43,332 bases of DNA, from positions 1 through 43,332 of the forward strand of contig JAHHTS010000009.1 in NCBI GenBank assembly GCA_020024475.1. Direction: 5' to 3'. Positions 10,141 through 18,107 of this stretch are shown piece by piece. Made by a program: the position numbers and the translations under genes. The notes under the pieces are model-generated. The model did not search any database. It was not told the origin of the DNA and worked only from the letters and a program-made list of their open reading frames with translations. The first letter of the stretch is position 1. Each line of letters opens with the position of its first letter. This DNA is from Oscillospiraceae bacterium. GTDB lineage: Bacteria > Bacillota > Clostridia > Oscillospirales > Ruminococcaceae.

Positions 10141-11097
10141 ATGCCCTATATTGATTCTGAAGTAGTTTTAGAAGCAAAAAGAATGGACTTGCTTACCTAC
10201 CTTCGTAATTATGAATCAACAGAATTAGTGAAACTATCAAGGAATACTTACACCACAAGAACACACGATAGTTTGAAAATTTCAAATGGTAAATGGATGT
10301 GGTGGTCACGTGGTATTGGTGGTAGATCGGCTCTTGATTATTTAGTAAAAGTAAAAGGGTTGAATTTCATAGAGGCTGTTGAAACCATAACTGGAAAGAC
10401 TGTTTCCCATTCTCCAGTCTATGTTAGAGAGAAACCAAATACAGAACAAAGACCATTGCTTTTGCCAGAGAAAAGCAAAACGACAGATAAGGTATTTGAA
10501 TACTTATTTAATCGAGGAATTGATTTTGAAATCATAAGCGACTGTATAAACAAAGGCTATATTTTTGAAAGTTTACCCTATCATAATGTTGTTTTTGTAG
10601 GTTATGACGAACACGAAAAACCTAAATATGCAGCGTATCGTTCAACCAATTCAATCAAACTTATGGGAGATTGTAGTGGTAGTCAAAAGCAATATTCCTT
10701 TCGATTAGATAATGGATATTCTGATGAAGTTCATATTTTTGAATGTGCAATAGACTTACTTTCTTATGCGACTTTATATAAGTTACAAGGCAAGAACTGG
10801 AGAAATTTGAACCTAGTATCTTTGGCTGGTGTGTATTCACCAAAAAAAGATATTGAATCTAGTAAAGTCCCGATTGCATTAGATAACTTTTTAAGCAAAC
10901 ACCAAGAAACAGAAAAAATATTTCTTCATTTAGATAATGATAATGCCGGTCGAAACGCAACTAAAGCAATGCAGTTTCTTTTATCGGACAAGTATGAAGT
11001 CATTGATTCTCCGCCTCATTCAGGCAAGGATTTCAATGACTTTCTTTGTTTTAAGTTAGGAATACAAAAAGTAAGTGAAAGGAGTCTAGAAAGATGA
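10141..11097 (+). CDS. DUF3991/TOPRIM domain primase-like protein, 318 aa
   Basis: ATG 10141 is chosen over an in-frame ATG at 10078, which lies inside the preceding gene; AGGTGA precedes 10141. The N-terminus (residues about 1-90) contains the WMWWSRGIGGRSALDYL segment typical of DUF3991 proteins. The C-terminal half is a TOPRIM fold: an acidic strand near 200 (FECAIDLLS) and HLDNDNAGRNA near 263-273, the Dx D motif that binds metal. Such proteins are taken to prime or process DNA during conjugative transfer or replication of the element. No CHC2 zinc finger or helicase domain is present. The stop overlaps the next start (ATGA at 11094). Confidence 0.8.
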   Translation: MPYIDSEVVLEAKRMDLLTYLRNYESTELVKLSRNTYTTRTHDSLKISNGKWMWWSRGIGGRSALDYLVKVKGLNFIEAVETITGKTVSHSPVYVREKPNTEQRPLLLPEKSKTTDKVFEYLFNRGIDFEIISDCINKGYIFESLPYHNVVFVGYDEHEKPKYAAYRSTNSIKLMGDCSGSQKQYSFRLDNGYSDEVHIFECAIDLLSYATLYKLQGKNWRNLNLVSLAGVYSPKKDIESSKVPIALDNFLSKHQETEKIFLHLDNDNAGRNATKAMQFLLSDKYEVIDSPPHSGKDFNDFLCFKLGIQKVSERSLER

Positions 11098-12065
11098 AAA
11101 TAGCAATCTATCAGGTTAATCACGAACGAGATTCAAACAATGTTTGTTTCGTTCGATATGACAGTCTTGCTAATTTTCAAGGTGATAAAAACATTGATAG
11201 TAAGATTTATGACAAAGTCTTTGAAGGCAATGTAACTTGTAAAGATCTTGAAGATGTTTATCAGATGTTCAACATAAATCACCCTAAAAATTACAAAGGT
11301 CGTTCTCTTTCCGTATCAGATGTTGTTGAAATTATGGAAAGTGATGAAGTAAAAAAGGGCAATTACTTTTGTGATAGTTTCGGTTTTCAAAAAGTCGAAT
11401 TTGACTCAAGCAAAAGTACAAATAAATTAGAAACGGAGTTGAAAGAAAAGAATGTAGAACAGATTAGAGAAGAATATCCTGTTGGTACAAAGATTGAATT
11501 GATCAATATGGATGGCGAAAGCCATATGTATCCGGGATTGAAAGGCGAAGTAAAAAGCGTTGATGATATTGGTCAGATCCATATGAAATGGGAAAATGGC
11601 AGCTCACTTGCTCTTAATGTTGGCGTTGATTCTTTCAAGAAGATTGAAGAAAAAAATAAAATTTCTGTCCTTCTTGTAGAACCATTCAAAGAGCCTAAGA
11701 TGATTGAAATTGAAGATGATTTGGATGCAATGCAAGAAATTGTTGGAGGCTATATCGAAGAGTATATGCCCTTTGAAGATGATGTTGCTATCGTTTGTAA
11801 CGAAGAAGGAAAAATGAGAGGTTTACCTTTAAACAGAGCAATTTATCTTGATTCTGATCCTGGTAAAAGAAATATTTCGGACATCATCGCGGGTAAATTC
11901 TTTGTGTGCTATGCACCTCCAGAGAGTGAAAACTTTTTAAGTTTGCCTGATGATTTAGCTAAAAAGTATGATGAAAAGTTTAAATCTCCAGAGCGATTCT
12001 TTAAGCGTGATAATGAAATTGTAGCTATCCCATTTAAGCCTAAGAGCAAAGAGATGGAGCGATAG
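11094..12065 (+). CDS. YodL - DUF4314 - DUF3846 fusion protein, 323 aa
   Basis: Three small ICE domains in one chain. Residues 1-105 resemble YodL (FVRYDSLANF, LEDVYQMFNINHP, SLSVSDVV, YFCDSFGFQKV). Residues about 125-190 resemble DUF4314, an SH3-like fold (YPVGTKIELINM, PGLKGEVKSVDD, GSSLALNVGVDSFKKI). Residues about 195-300 resemble DUF3846 (ISVLLVEPFKEP, LPLNRAIYLD). In related elements these often occur as separate genes. Function is unknown. The gene starts inside the stop of the primase-like gene (ATGA), so translation is coupled. It ends in KSKEMER, and the oriT-like structured region begins 8 bases after the stop. Confidence 0.75.
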   Translation: MKIAIYQVNHERDSNNVCFVRYDSLANFQGDKNIDSKIYDKVFEGNVTCKDLEDVYQMFNINHPKNYKGRSLSVSDVVEIMESDEVKKGNYFCDSFGFQKVEFDSSKSTNKLETELKEKNVEQIREEYPVGTKIELINMDGESHMYPGLKGEVKSVDDIGQIHMKWENGSSLALNVGVDSFKKIEEKNKISVLLVEPFKEPKMIEIEDDLDAMQEIVGGYIEEYMPFEDDVAIVCNEEGKMRGLPLNRAIYLDSDPGKRNISDIIAGKFFVCYAPPESENFLSLPDDLAKKYDEKFKSPERFFKRDNEIVAIPFKPKSKEMER

Positions 12066-12072
12066 AGATGTT

Positions 12073-12173
12073 GTATTAGGGGCTGACAAGAGTAAGTGTG
12101 TAATCTTAGCGAGCAGACTGTTTGTATCCCCAAAGGATAAAACAGTAACTCTTGTTAGGGTAGCCCCTAATAC
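12073..12173. other. Candidate origin of transfer or structured RNA upstream of mobC/relaxase
   Basis: Three nested pairings are visible. An outer perfect 12-bp repeat pairs GTATTAGGGGCT (12073-12084) with AGCCCCTAATAC (12162-12173). An inner perfect 8-bp repeat pairs ACAAGAGT (12086-12093) with ACTCTTGT (12148-12155). An internal hairpin pairs 12117-12129 with 12135-12146, about 12 bp with one bulged G. Unpaired bases 12094-12116 (AAGTGTGTAATC...) remain. The position directly before DUF3789-mobC-relaxase is where an oriT is expected. The same fold could instead be a regulatory RNA. No nic site is proven. Confidence 0.5.
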
Positions 12174-12199
12174 CCTTATTAAGAGAAAGGAATAAATAT

Positions 12200-12286
12200 A
12201 TGATCGAATTTATTGGTGGATTTAGTGCCGGTGCTATTTTTGGAATTTGCTTTATGTGCTTTTTCCAAATCAATAAACATAACTAA
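12200..12286 (+). CDS. DUF3789-like single-pass membrane micro-protein, 28 aa
   Basis: ATG 12200 follows AAAGGA with about 8-base spacing. The product MIEFIGGFSAGAIFGICFMC-FFQINKHN is one hydrophobic helix with a short basic tail. This size and pattern match DUF3789 proteins, which sit just before mobC in related elements; the role is unknown. It is too short for routine gene calling, but the ribosome site, position and family resemblance support it. Confidence 0.7.
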   Translation: MIEFIGGFSAGAIFGICFMCFFQINKHN

Positions 12287-12306
12287 AAATATTGGAGGTA
12301 ATTACA

Positions 12307-12648
12307 GTGAGAAAAAGAAATATTGATAAACACATTTGGTTCTCTCGTGATGAAGCATATCAGCTTCAGAAAAAAGCAAAGAAAGCTTGTATGAGTGAAG
12401 CTGGTCTTATCCGTTTTCTTGTTAAAGGTTATGAGCCAAGAGAAAAACCTGATGACAGATTTTATGATGTAATGAGAGAGTTAGCAGCTATCGGTAATAA
12501 CATCAATCAGCTTTCTGCTAAGGCTAATAGTCTTGGCTTTATTGATACAGTACAGCTTAATCGTGAGACTGAAAAATGGCATAAGCTACAAGCAAATATT
12601 GAAAGAGAATTCCTTCGCCCTGATAAGAGCGAAATCAAATGGCAGTAA
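12307..12648 (+). CDS. mobC: MobC-like relaxosome accessory protein, 113 aa
   Basis: The start is taken as GTG 12307, because GGAGG at 12294-12298 sits 8 bases before it; the earlier in-frame TTG at 12292 overlaps that ribosome site. The product has a ribbon-helix-helix-like N-terminus (RNIDKHIWFSRDEAYQL) and the MobC signature region ELAAIGNNINQLSAKAN. MobC proteins bind oriT and open the DNA around the nick so that the relaxase can act. The gene overlaps the relaxase start by 10 bases, as is usual for this pair. Confidence 0.88.
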   Translation: MRKRNIDKHIWFSRDEAYQLQKKAKKACMSEAGLIRFLVKGYEPREKPDDRFYDVMRELAAIGNNINQLSAKANSLGFIDTVQLNRETEKWHKLQANIEREFLRPDKSEIKWQ

Positions 12649-14015
12649 GTAAACTATGGTCCGTGAAATCACGATTAGGAACTGTTATAGATTACGCTAC
12701 TAACCCGGATAAAACTTCTGCAAAGGTTTATACACCCAAACAGTATCAGGCATTAGCTGATGTTCTTGCTTATGCAAAGAACGAAGAAAAGACTGAAAAA
12801 GAATTTTATGTGGAAGGCATAAATTGTAACGTTGCAAATGCTCGTGATCAGTTTATTACTGTTAAAGAACAATATGGGAAAGTAGATGGCATACAAGCCT
12901 ATCACGGATATTTAAGTTTTAAAGAACAAGATATAACACCTGATCAGGCTCAAAAGATTGGAATGGAGTTTGCTAATGAAGTATGGGGCAAAAGATTTCA
13001 AGTCGTTGTAACAACGCATTTGAACACGCAACATCTTCATTGTCACTTTGTGATTAACTCCGTATCTTTTGTCGATGGAAAGAAACTTGTGGATGAAGAA
13101 AAGGCTTGGTTTAAATTTCGCTTGGTTGCAGATAGAATATGCGAAAAATATGGATTGTATTATAATCCAAATCCAAATCGCAGTAAGCAATCTGATTATC
13201 TAACGAATAAAGAAAAAGCAGGAATGCCAACAAGATATTCCGTTGCCAAAGAATCCATAGATGAAGCTATTTCCCATAGTACAAACTTAGATAGTTTCAA
13301 ACGAGCCTTAAAAGAAATGGGATATAGCTATAATCTTAGTCCTAGCAGAAAATATTGGACGGTGATTCCTAAAGGATATGACAAACCGATTCGATTAAAA
13401 AATCTTGGAGAAGATTATACGAATGATTCCATTATGAAAAGACTAAGAGAAAATCAAGATAGATGGGCAGATATTGAGCCATTTCAAAGAGCTGTATATA
13501 AGCCAAGACAGTATCGATTGCAAACACGAAAAGATAAGATAAAAAAGGTCGGAGGTCTGTATGGCTTATATCTTCATTATTGTTACCGACTCGGTTATTT
13601 GCCTAAATACAAAAAACAAAATAATGCCCGGCTTCATTATCTTTTAAAAGAAGATTTAATGAAACTGGATCAAATCACTGATGAAGTAAGGCTGCTTGGT
13701 AGAAATCAAATTGATAATGCTGAGCAACTTTTTTCATATAAAGAGTCTGTCATAAAAGAGATTGATAAGTTGACTGACGATAGAACGCAACTGCGTAAGG
13801 TATCGAGAACAAAACTCACAGATGAAAAGCTATGCGAAGTCAAAGAAGAAATCTCAAGTATTACTGACAAACTTAAAACACTTCGTAAAGAAGTAAAGCT
13901 TTGTGACGGTATTGCCGAGAGGTCAAAAGTTATTGAAAAGAACTTAAAGCAAATCGAAAACGAAGAAAAAGACATTGAAAGAAAGGAGATCCGTAAGTAT
14001 GAACAACGGAGGTGA
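12639..14015 (+). CDS. MobP-type relaxase / mobilization nuclease, 458 aa
   Basis: The relaxase domain occupies roughly residues 1-200. Tyr19 (VIDYATNPDKT) is the likely nicking residue. The metal-binding histidines are in HLHCHFVINSV at about 132-136. A basic region follows (about 205-300), then a long charged coiled coil from about 330 to the end. The enzyme would nick oriT, stay covalently bound to the 5' end and lead the strand to VirD4. ATG 12639 overlaps mobC; the end overlaps the PcfB gene by 17 bases. The tail is RKYEQRR. Confidence 0.92.
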   Translation: MAVSKLWSVKSRLGTVIDYATNPDKTSAKVYTPKQYQALADVLAYAKNEEKTEKEFYVEGINCNVANARDQFITVKEQYGKVDGIQAYHGYLSFKEQDITPDQAQKIGMEFANEVWGKRFQVVVTTHLNTQHLHCHFVINSVSFVDGKKLVDEEKAWFKFRLVADRICEKYGLYYNPNPNRSKQSDYLTNKEKAGMPTRYSVAKESIDEAISHSTNLDSFKRALKEMGYSYNLSPSRKYWTVIPKGYDKPIRLKNLGEDYTNDSIMKRLRENQDRWADIEPFQRAVYKPRQYRLQTRKDKIKKVGGLYGLYLHYCYRLGYLPKYKKQNNARLHYLLKEDLMKLDQITDEVRLLGRNQIDNAEQLFSYKESVIKEIDKLTDDRTQLRKVSRTKLTDEKLCEVKEEISSITDKLKTLRKEVKLCDGIAERSKVIEKNLKQIENEEKDIERKEIRKYEQRR

Positions 14016-14793
14016 CGCAGCAGAACAAGTCGTAAGGCTTTCGCTGGAAGGATTTGAAGTAGTTGCAAGATTAAGTGGTTCGGCTGCAAAGAACATTGCT
14101 TTGCTCCTTGCATCTGTTCTTAAAGAAGAACAAAAGACAAAAGGAAAAGCCCGACTCACAAATATGATTAAGTCCGGTAAAGAATTAAAAGTATTTTCAA
14201 TTCCAAATAAGGACTTGAAAAAATTTACCGAACAAGCAAAACGCTATGGTGTTTTGTATTGTGTCCTTAGAGATAAGAACACAAAAGGCGATAATGTTCC
14301 AGTAGATATTATCGCTAGAGCAGAAGACGCATCTAAGATTCAAAGAATTGTTGAGAGATTTGAACTTGGTAAAGTTGATAAGGCTGCTATTGTTACAGAA
14401 GCTGAAAAAGCTAAAGCAAACAGAGAAGCAAAACAACTTGATAAGCCACAGAAATCTAAGAATGAAATCATTACAGAAGAAGCTGTGGAAAAACCTAAAC
14501 AGAAAGAAGGTAACTCTCAATCAAACCCCCACATTGCCAAAACGGAAAAAGACCCTCTGTCAAGGCAAAACTTAGAGCAGGACGATATGCAATCTGATAA
14601 GGGTGTTGTTAAATCACCTGAGAAGAAACCATCTGTTAAGGAAAAACTTGATAGATATAAGGCTCAGGCTCGAAAACAAAAAGAAGCAGAACGCTCAACT
14701 GTGAATGAAATAAAAGACACATCTAAGTCTAAGCAAAAGAATGGACAGACCATTCATAAACAGCCAAAGAAAAGAAAATCGAAAGAGAGGTAA
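13999..14793 (+). CDS. PcfB family protein (DUF3801), 264 aa
   Basis: ATG 13999 is preferred over the upstream in-frame ATG at 13975 because AAGGAG lies at 13983-13988. Residues 1-140 match the PcfB/DUF3801 domain (EQVVRLSLEGFEVVARLSGSAAKNIALLL, VLYCVLRD, DIIARAEDASKIQRIVERF). In pCF10, PcfB works with the VirD4-type ATPase PcfC as a substrate adaptor. Residues from about 145 onward are a Lys/Glu/Gln-rich disordered tail ending KRKSKER. It sits between relaxase and VirD4 genes, which fits an adaptor role. Confidence 0.85.
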   Translation: MNNGGDAAEQVVRLSLEGFEVVARLSGSAAKNIALLLASVLKEEQKTKGKARLTNMIKSGKELKVFSIPNKDLKKFTEQAKRYGVLYCVLRDKNTKGDNVPVDIIARAEDASKIQRIVERFELGKVDKAAIVTEAEKAKANREAKQLDKPQKSKNEIITEEAVEKPKQKEGNSQSNPHIAKTEKDPLSRQNLEQDDMQSDKGVVKSPEKKPSVKEKLDRYKAQARKQKEAERSTVNEIKDTSKSKQKNGQTIHKQPKKRKSKER

Positions 14794-14799
14794 CGTAAG

Positions 14800-15684
14800 A
14801 TGACTAACAATTTTACACCTGCAAAGTCAGGTTCGACAAAGAAAAGAATGTCTAAAGAAGAATATGCTGAAATGAAAAAAGCTGAGAAAGATAAAGTGTA
14901 TCAGATGATTGATGAAGCTTCCCTTGATATTGTTTCAAGTGGAGAAAACTTTAGATCATACCTTGATACACAAAGTACGATGGATAGATACTCAGCTGTC
15001 AACGCTTTATTGATTAACAAACAGTTTCCTACTGCCACTCAGTTAAAAGATTTTGATGATTGGACAAAAGACAATGTCAAAATCAATAAGGGTGCAAAAA
15101 GCATTCAGATTCTTGAACCAGTGGAATATACAAAACGTGATGGAACAACTGCTGTTTCCTACAATGTTAAGAAAGTGTTTGATGTTTCTCAGACAAATGG
15201 TAGACAGACTCCTGCCCCATCTGTAAAACGAGATCCTCGTTCATTGATTACAACAATGCTCGATGCTTCCCCAGTTCAGGTAGAAGGAACAAACGAACTT
15301 CCATATCCTAATATGGCTGCTTTTTATGATAATGAAAAACAGACTATCTTTGTAAAAAGAAATGTCGGTGATAGTGTAGCAGTTGCTCAGTGCGTTGCAC
15401 AGGAACTTGGCCACGCTCAGTTATCCATTAACAGTAAATCTTACAGTCGTAGAGATATGGGATTTTCGGCAGTTTGTATCGGTTGTATGCTTTGCAAAAA
15501 GTATGGTGTTGATACACAGAACTTTGCGATTGATCGAATCCCTGAAGAAATCAAAAACAAAGAGCCAAAAGAAATCAGAGCAGAACTTTCTAAAACAAGA
15601 AATGCTATGAATGATATTCATTCTCGTATTTCAGAGGAACTTTATAAACAGAAACAGTCCCGTTCCAAAGACTATGAACGATAA
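14800..15684 (+). CDS. ArdC-like protein with degenerate metallopeptidase motif, 294 aa
   Basis: Residues about 30-130 resemble the ArdC N-terminal ssDNA-binding domain (FRSYLDTQSTMDRYSAVNALL, WTKDNVKINKGAKSIQILEP). Residues about 150-250 resemble the accompanying zincin-like domain, but the HExxH position reads Q201-E-L-G-H205, so the first metal ligand is lost. ArdC proteins coat transferred ssDNA and protect it from restriction in the recipient. This copy may keep DNA binding without protease activity. It lies between PcfB and VirD4 genes, and its tail SRSKDYER matches that of the giant helicase. Confidence 0.75.
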   Translation: MTNNFTPAKSGSTKKRMSKEEYAEMKKAEKDKVYQMIDEASLDIVSSGENFRSYLDTQSTMDRYSAVNALLINKQFPTATQLKDFDDWTKDNVKINKGAKSIQILEPVEYTKRDGTTAVSYNVKKVFDVSQTNGRQTPAPSVKRDPRSLITTMLDASPVQVEGTNELPYPNMAAFYDNEKQTIFVKRNVGDSVAVAQCVAQELGHAQLSINSKSYSRRDMGFSAVCIGCMLCKKYGVDTQNFAIDRIPEEIKNKEPKEIRAELSKTRNAMNDIHSRISEELYKQKQSRSKDYER

Positions 15685-15698
15685 GGAGGAAAACGCTG

Positions 15699-15896
15699 AT
15701 GAAAGAAAAATTATACAGTGTTACGCTGGATGATTATGAACACGGTGCAGTCATTCGCTCATTAAATGATGAAAAAACAAAACTTATGAACGAAGGCAAA
15801 TCAGCAGATGCTATTGACGATTTACTCATCAAAATCGGTACAGCCCCAGTTAAGAAATTCAAAGTGTTTGGTAAGGATAGAGATGAATCGAGATAA
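15699..15896 (+). CDS. Small conserved ICE protein, 65 aa
   Basis: A short charged protein (LYSVTLDDYEHGAVIRSLND, ending KDRDESR). AGGAGG precedes ATG 15699. Proteins of this kind commonly sit before the VirD4 gene in related elements, but I cannot assign a function. The last 14 bases overlap the VirD4 start, so it may serve partly to couple translation. Confidence 0.65.
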   Translation: MKEKLYSVTLDDYEHGAVIRSLNDEKTKLMNEGKSADAIDDLLIKIGTAPVKKFKVFGKDRDESR

Positions 15897-17676
15897 CGAT
15901 AGACAGTCTTCTATCATTTTATCCATTATCGGTATTGTTCCGGTAATATGGATTGGTTTATTGATTGCACCATCTGTAAAAGGTGGACTTCCTGATATAT
16001 TACCAAAACTATTAAATGCTTTTAATGAGCCATTTAATATTAAGCTTTGCGAGGACAGTTTAAAAACTGTTCTCGTTTTTCTTTTAAGCTATGGTCTTGG
16101 TATTGGAATATATTTTTCGTCAATGAGGAATTATCGACGTCGAGAAGAACACGGTTCTGCTAAATGGGGCAATGCACGAGCTGTAAATAAAAAATATATG
16201 CAATCACCTCAATCACAAAATAAACTTATGACTCAAAATGTATGTGTCGGTTTAAATGGTAAGAAGCATAGACGAAACTTGAATACTCTTGTTTGTGGAG
16301 GTTCGGGTGCAGGTAAAACTCGTTTTTACTGTAAGCCTAACTTAATGCAATGTAATACAAGTTTTGTAATCTTAGATCCTAAAGGAGAAATTCTTAGGGA
16401 TACAGGAAAACTACTTGAAAAGAAAGGATATGAAGTAAGAGTTCTTGATTTAATCTCAATGGAAAAAAGCCATTGCTATAACCCTTTTGTTTACTTGCAA
16501 TCAGATAATGATGTACAAAAATTAGTGACAAACTTATTTAAAAGTACGACGCCAAAAGGCTCACAGAGTAATGATCCATTCTGGGATACAGCAGCATCAA
16601 TGTTATTACTTGCATTGGTGTTTTATTTGCACTATGAAGCACCTGAAGAAGAACAGAATTTCTCAATGGTTATGGAAATGTTAAGAGCTGGAGCAATCGA
16701 AGATGAAGACAGCAACTATCCTTCCCCATTAGATAATCTGTTTAATGATTTGATGATGACAAATCCTGAACATATAGCGATTAAATACTATAACTCTTAC
16801 CATTCCGGTTCAGCTAAAACTTTAAAATCCATACAGATTACTTTAGCAGCAAGACTTGAAAAGTTTAACTTGGAAAGTCTTGCTTCTTTAACATCTACGG
16901 ATGAATTAGATCTACCTTCAATGGGAGAAAAGAAAGTCGCTTTGTTTGCATTGATTCCGGATAACGATTCAAGTTTTAATTTCTTGGTTTCGATCCTTTA
17001 TACGCAACTCTTTCAGCAGTTGTTTTATTCTGCTGACCACATTCACGGAGGTTCACTTCCTATGCCCGTTCATTTTCTAATGGACGAATTTGCGAACGTT
17101 TCATTGCCTGATGATTTCGATAAGATACTATCGGTTATGCGTTCTCGTGGCGTTTCTGTAAGTATTATCTTGCAGAACTTGGCACAGCTTAAAGCCTTGT
17201 TTGATAAGCAATGGGAAAGCATTATCGGTAACTGTGATGAATTTCTTTACTTGGGTGGAAATGAACAAAGTACACACAAGTATGTTTCAGAAATGCTTGG
17301 TAAAGAAACGATAGATACAAACACTTATGGTAAAAGCTCTGGTCGAAGTGGAAACTATTCAACCAACTATCAAATAAGTGGTCGTGAGTTGATGACATCT
17401 GATGAAGTAAGAATGTTAGATAACCAATATGCGATTTTATTTATTCGTGGAGAAAGACCTGTAATGGACTTTAAATATGACATTCTCAAACATCCAAATG
17501 TCGCACTAACAACAGATGGTAAAGCAAGTGCTTATAAACACGGTGAAGTTACTATCGACAACACTTCAATTTCTATTCTTGAAATCAATCCAAATGATTT
17601 ACCAGAAGAAAAAATTGGAGAAACAAACTATGAACTTCTATCTGATGAAGATTTTGAAGTCAATCAACATAAATAA
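15883..17676 (+). CDS. VirD4-like conjugal coupling ATPase (CD1115 type), 597 aa
   Basis: ATG 15883 is chosen over an ATG at 15808 that lies inside the previous gene; AAGGAT precedes it. Two N-terminal membrane helices are visible (about 10-30 and 63-82). Walker A is GGSGAGKT near 139-146, and Walker B is FLMDEFANV near 398-406. EHGSAKWG near 90 is typical of this branch. The protein is the inner-membrane receptor that brings the relaxase-DNA complex to the channel and drives its export. It marks a boundary: genes before it encode DNA-processing proteins, and genes after it encode the mating channel. Confidence 0.93.
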   Translation: MNRDNDRQSSIILSIIGIVPVIWIGLLIAPSVKGGLPDILPKLLNAFNEPFNIKLCEDSLKTVLVFLLSYGLGIGIYFSSMRNYRRREEHGSAKWGNARAVNKKYMQSPQSQNKLMTQNVCVGLNGKKHRRNLNTLVCGGSGAGKTRFYCKPNLMQCNTSFVILDPKGEILRDTGKLLEKKGYEVRVLDLISMEKSHCYNPFVYLQSDNDVQKLVTNLFKSTTPKGSQSNDPFWDTAASMLLLALVFYLHYEAPEEEQNFSMVMEMLRAGAIEDEDSNYPSPLDNLFNDLMMTNPEHIAIKYYNSYHSGSAKTLKSIQITLAARLEKFNLESLASLTSTDELDLPSMGEKKVALFALIPDNDSSFNFLVSILYTQLFQQLFYSADHIHGGSLPMPVHFLMDEFANVSLPDDFDKILSVMRSRGVSVSIILQNLAQLKALFDKQWESIIGNCDEFLYLGGNEQSTHKYVSEMLGKETIDTNTYGKSSGRSGNYSTNYQISGRELMTSDEVRMLDNQYAILFIRGERPVMDFKYDILKHPNVALTTDGKASAYKHGEVTIDNTSISILEINPNDLPEEKIGETNYELLSDEDFEVNQHK

Positions 17677-17690
17677 CGGAGGAATAAAAA

Positions 17691-18041
17691 ATGTTTAAGA
17701 AAAACGAAATAAAAAAAACAAACAAATTGCCTATGACTGGCAAAGTTAAAAAAGGCTTTATGTCCTATTGCGCAGTTGTTGCAGCTGCAACACTTCTTTC
17801 AATGACTACTGTTACAGCTTTTGCTGCTAGTGATCCACTTACAGTAATCAATAACTTATCTGATTTTATCTTCGGACTTATTAGAGCCATCGGTATGATT
17901 TTGCTTGGTTTTGGTATCGTACAGATTGGTCTTTCTTTGAAGTCACACGATCCATCTCAAAGAGCAAATGGATTTTTGACTCTTGCCGGTGGTGTAATCA
18001 TTACCTTCGCAAAAGAAATCTTAACTCTTATCACAGGCTAA
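17691..18041 (+). CDS. Maff2 family mobile element protein, 116 aa
   Basis: The N-terminus is basic and followed by a signal-like hydrophobic stretch ending VTAFAASD (about 25-48). Two further hydrophobic segments follow (about 57-80 and 97-115). This matches Maff2, whose layout resembles the VirB2/TrbC pilin class, so a structural subunit of the transfer channel is a reasonable guess. CGGAGG precedes the start. A hairpin follows the gene. Confidence 0.8.
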   Translation: MFKKNEIKKTNKLPMTGKVKKGFMSYCAVVAAATLLSMTTVTAFAASDPLTVINNLSDFIFGLIRAIGMILLGFGIVQIGLSLKSHDPSQRANGFLTLAGGVIITFAKEILTLITG

Positions 18042-18060
18042 TTCAGAAACACAGTTATCA

Positions 18061-18086
18061 GGGCATATCCAAAAAGGTATGCCCTT
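18061..18086 (+). terminator. Hairpin between pilin-like and VirB6 genes
   Basis: GGGCATA pairs with TATGCCC, extended by CC/GG beyond a bulged T, over an A5 loop, followed by a short T run (TTTATT). It probably acts as a leaky terminator or 3' stabiliser, allowing more of the upstream subunit. Confidence 0.55.
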
Positions 18087-18107
18087 TATTGTTAGGAGGT
18101 GCGAATA

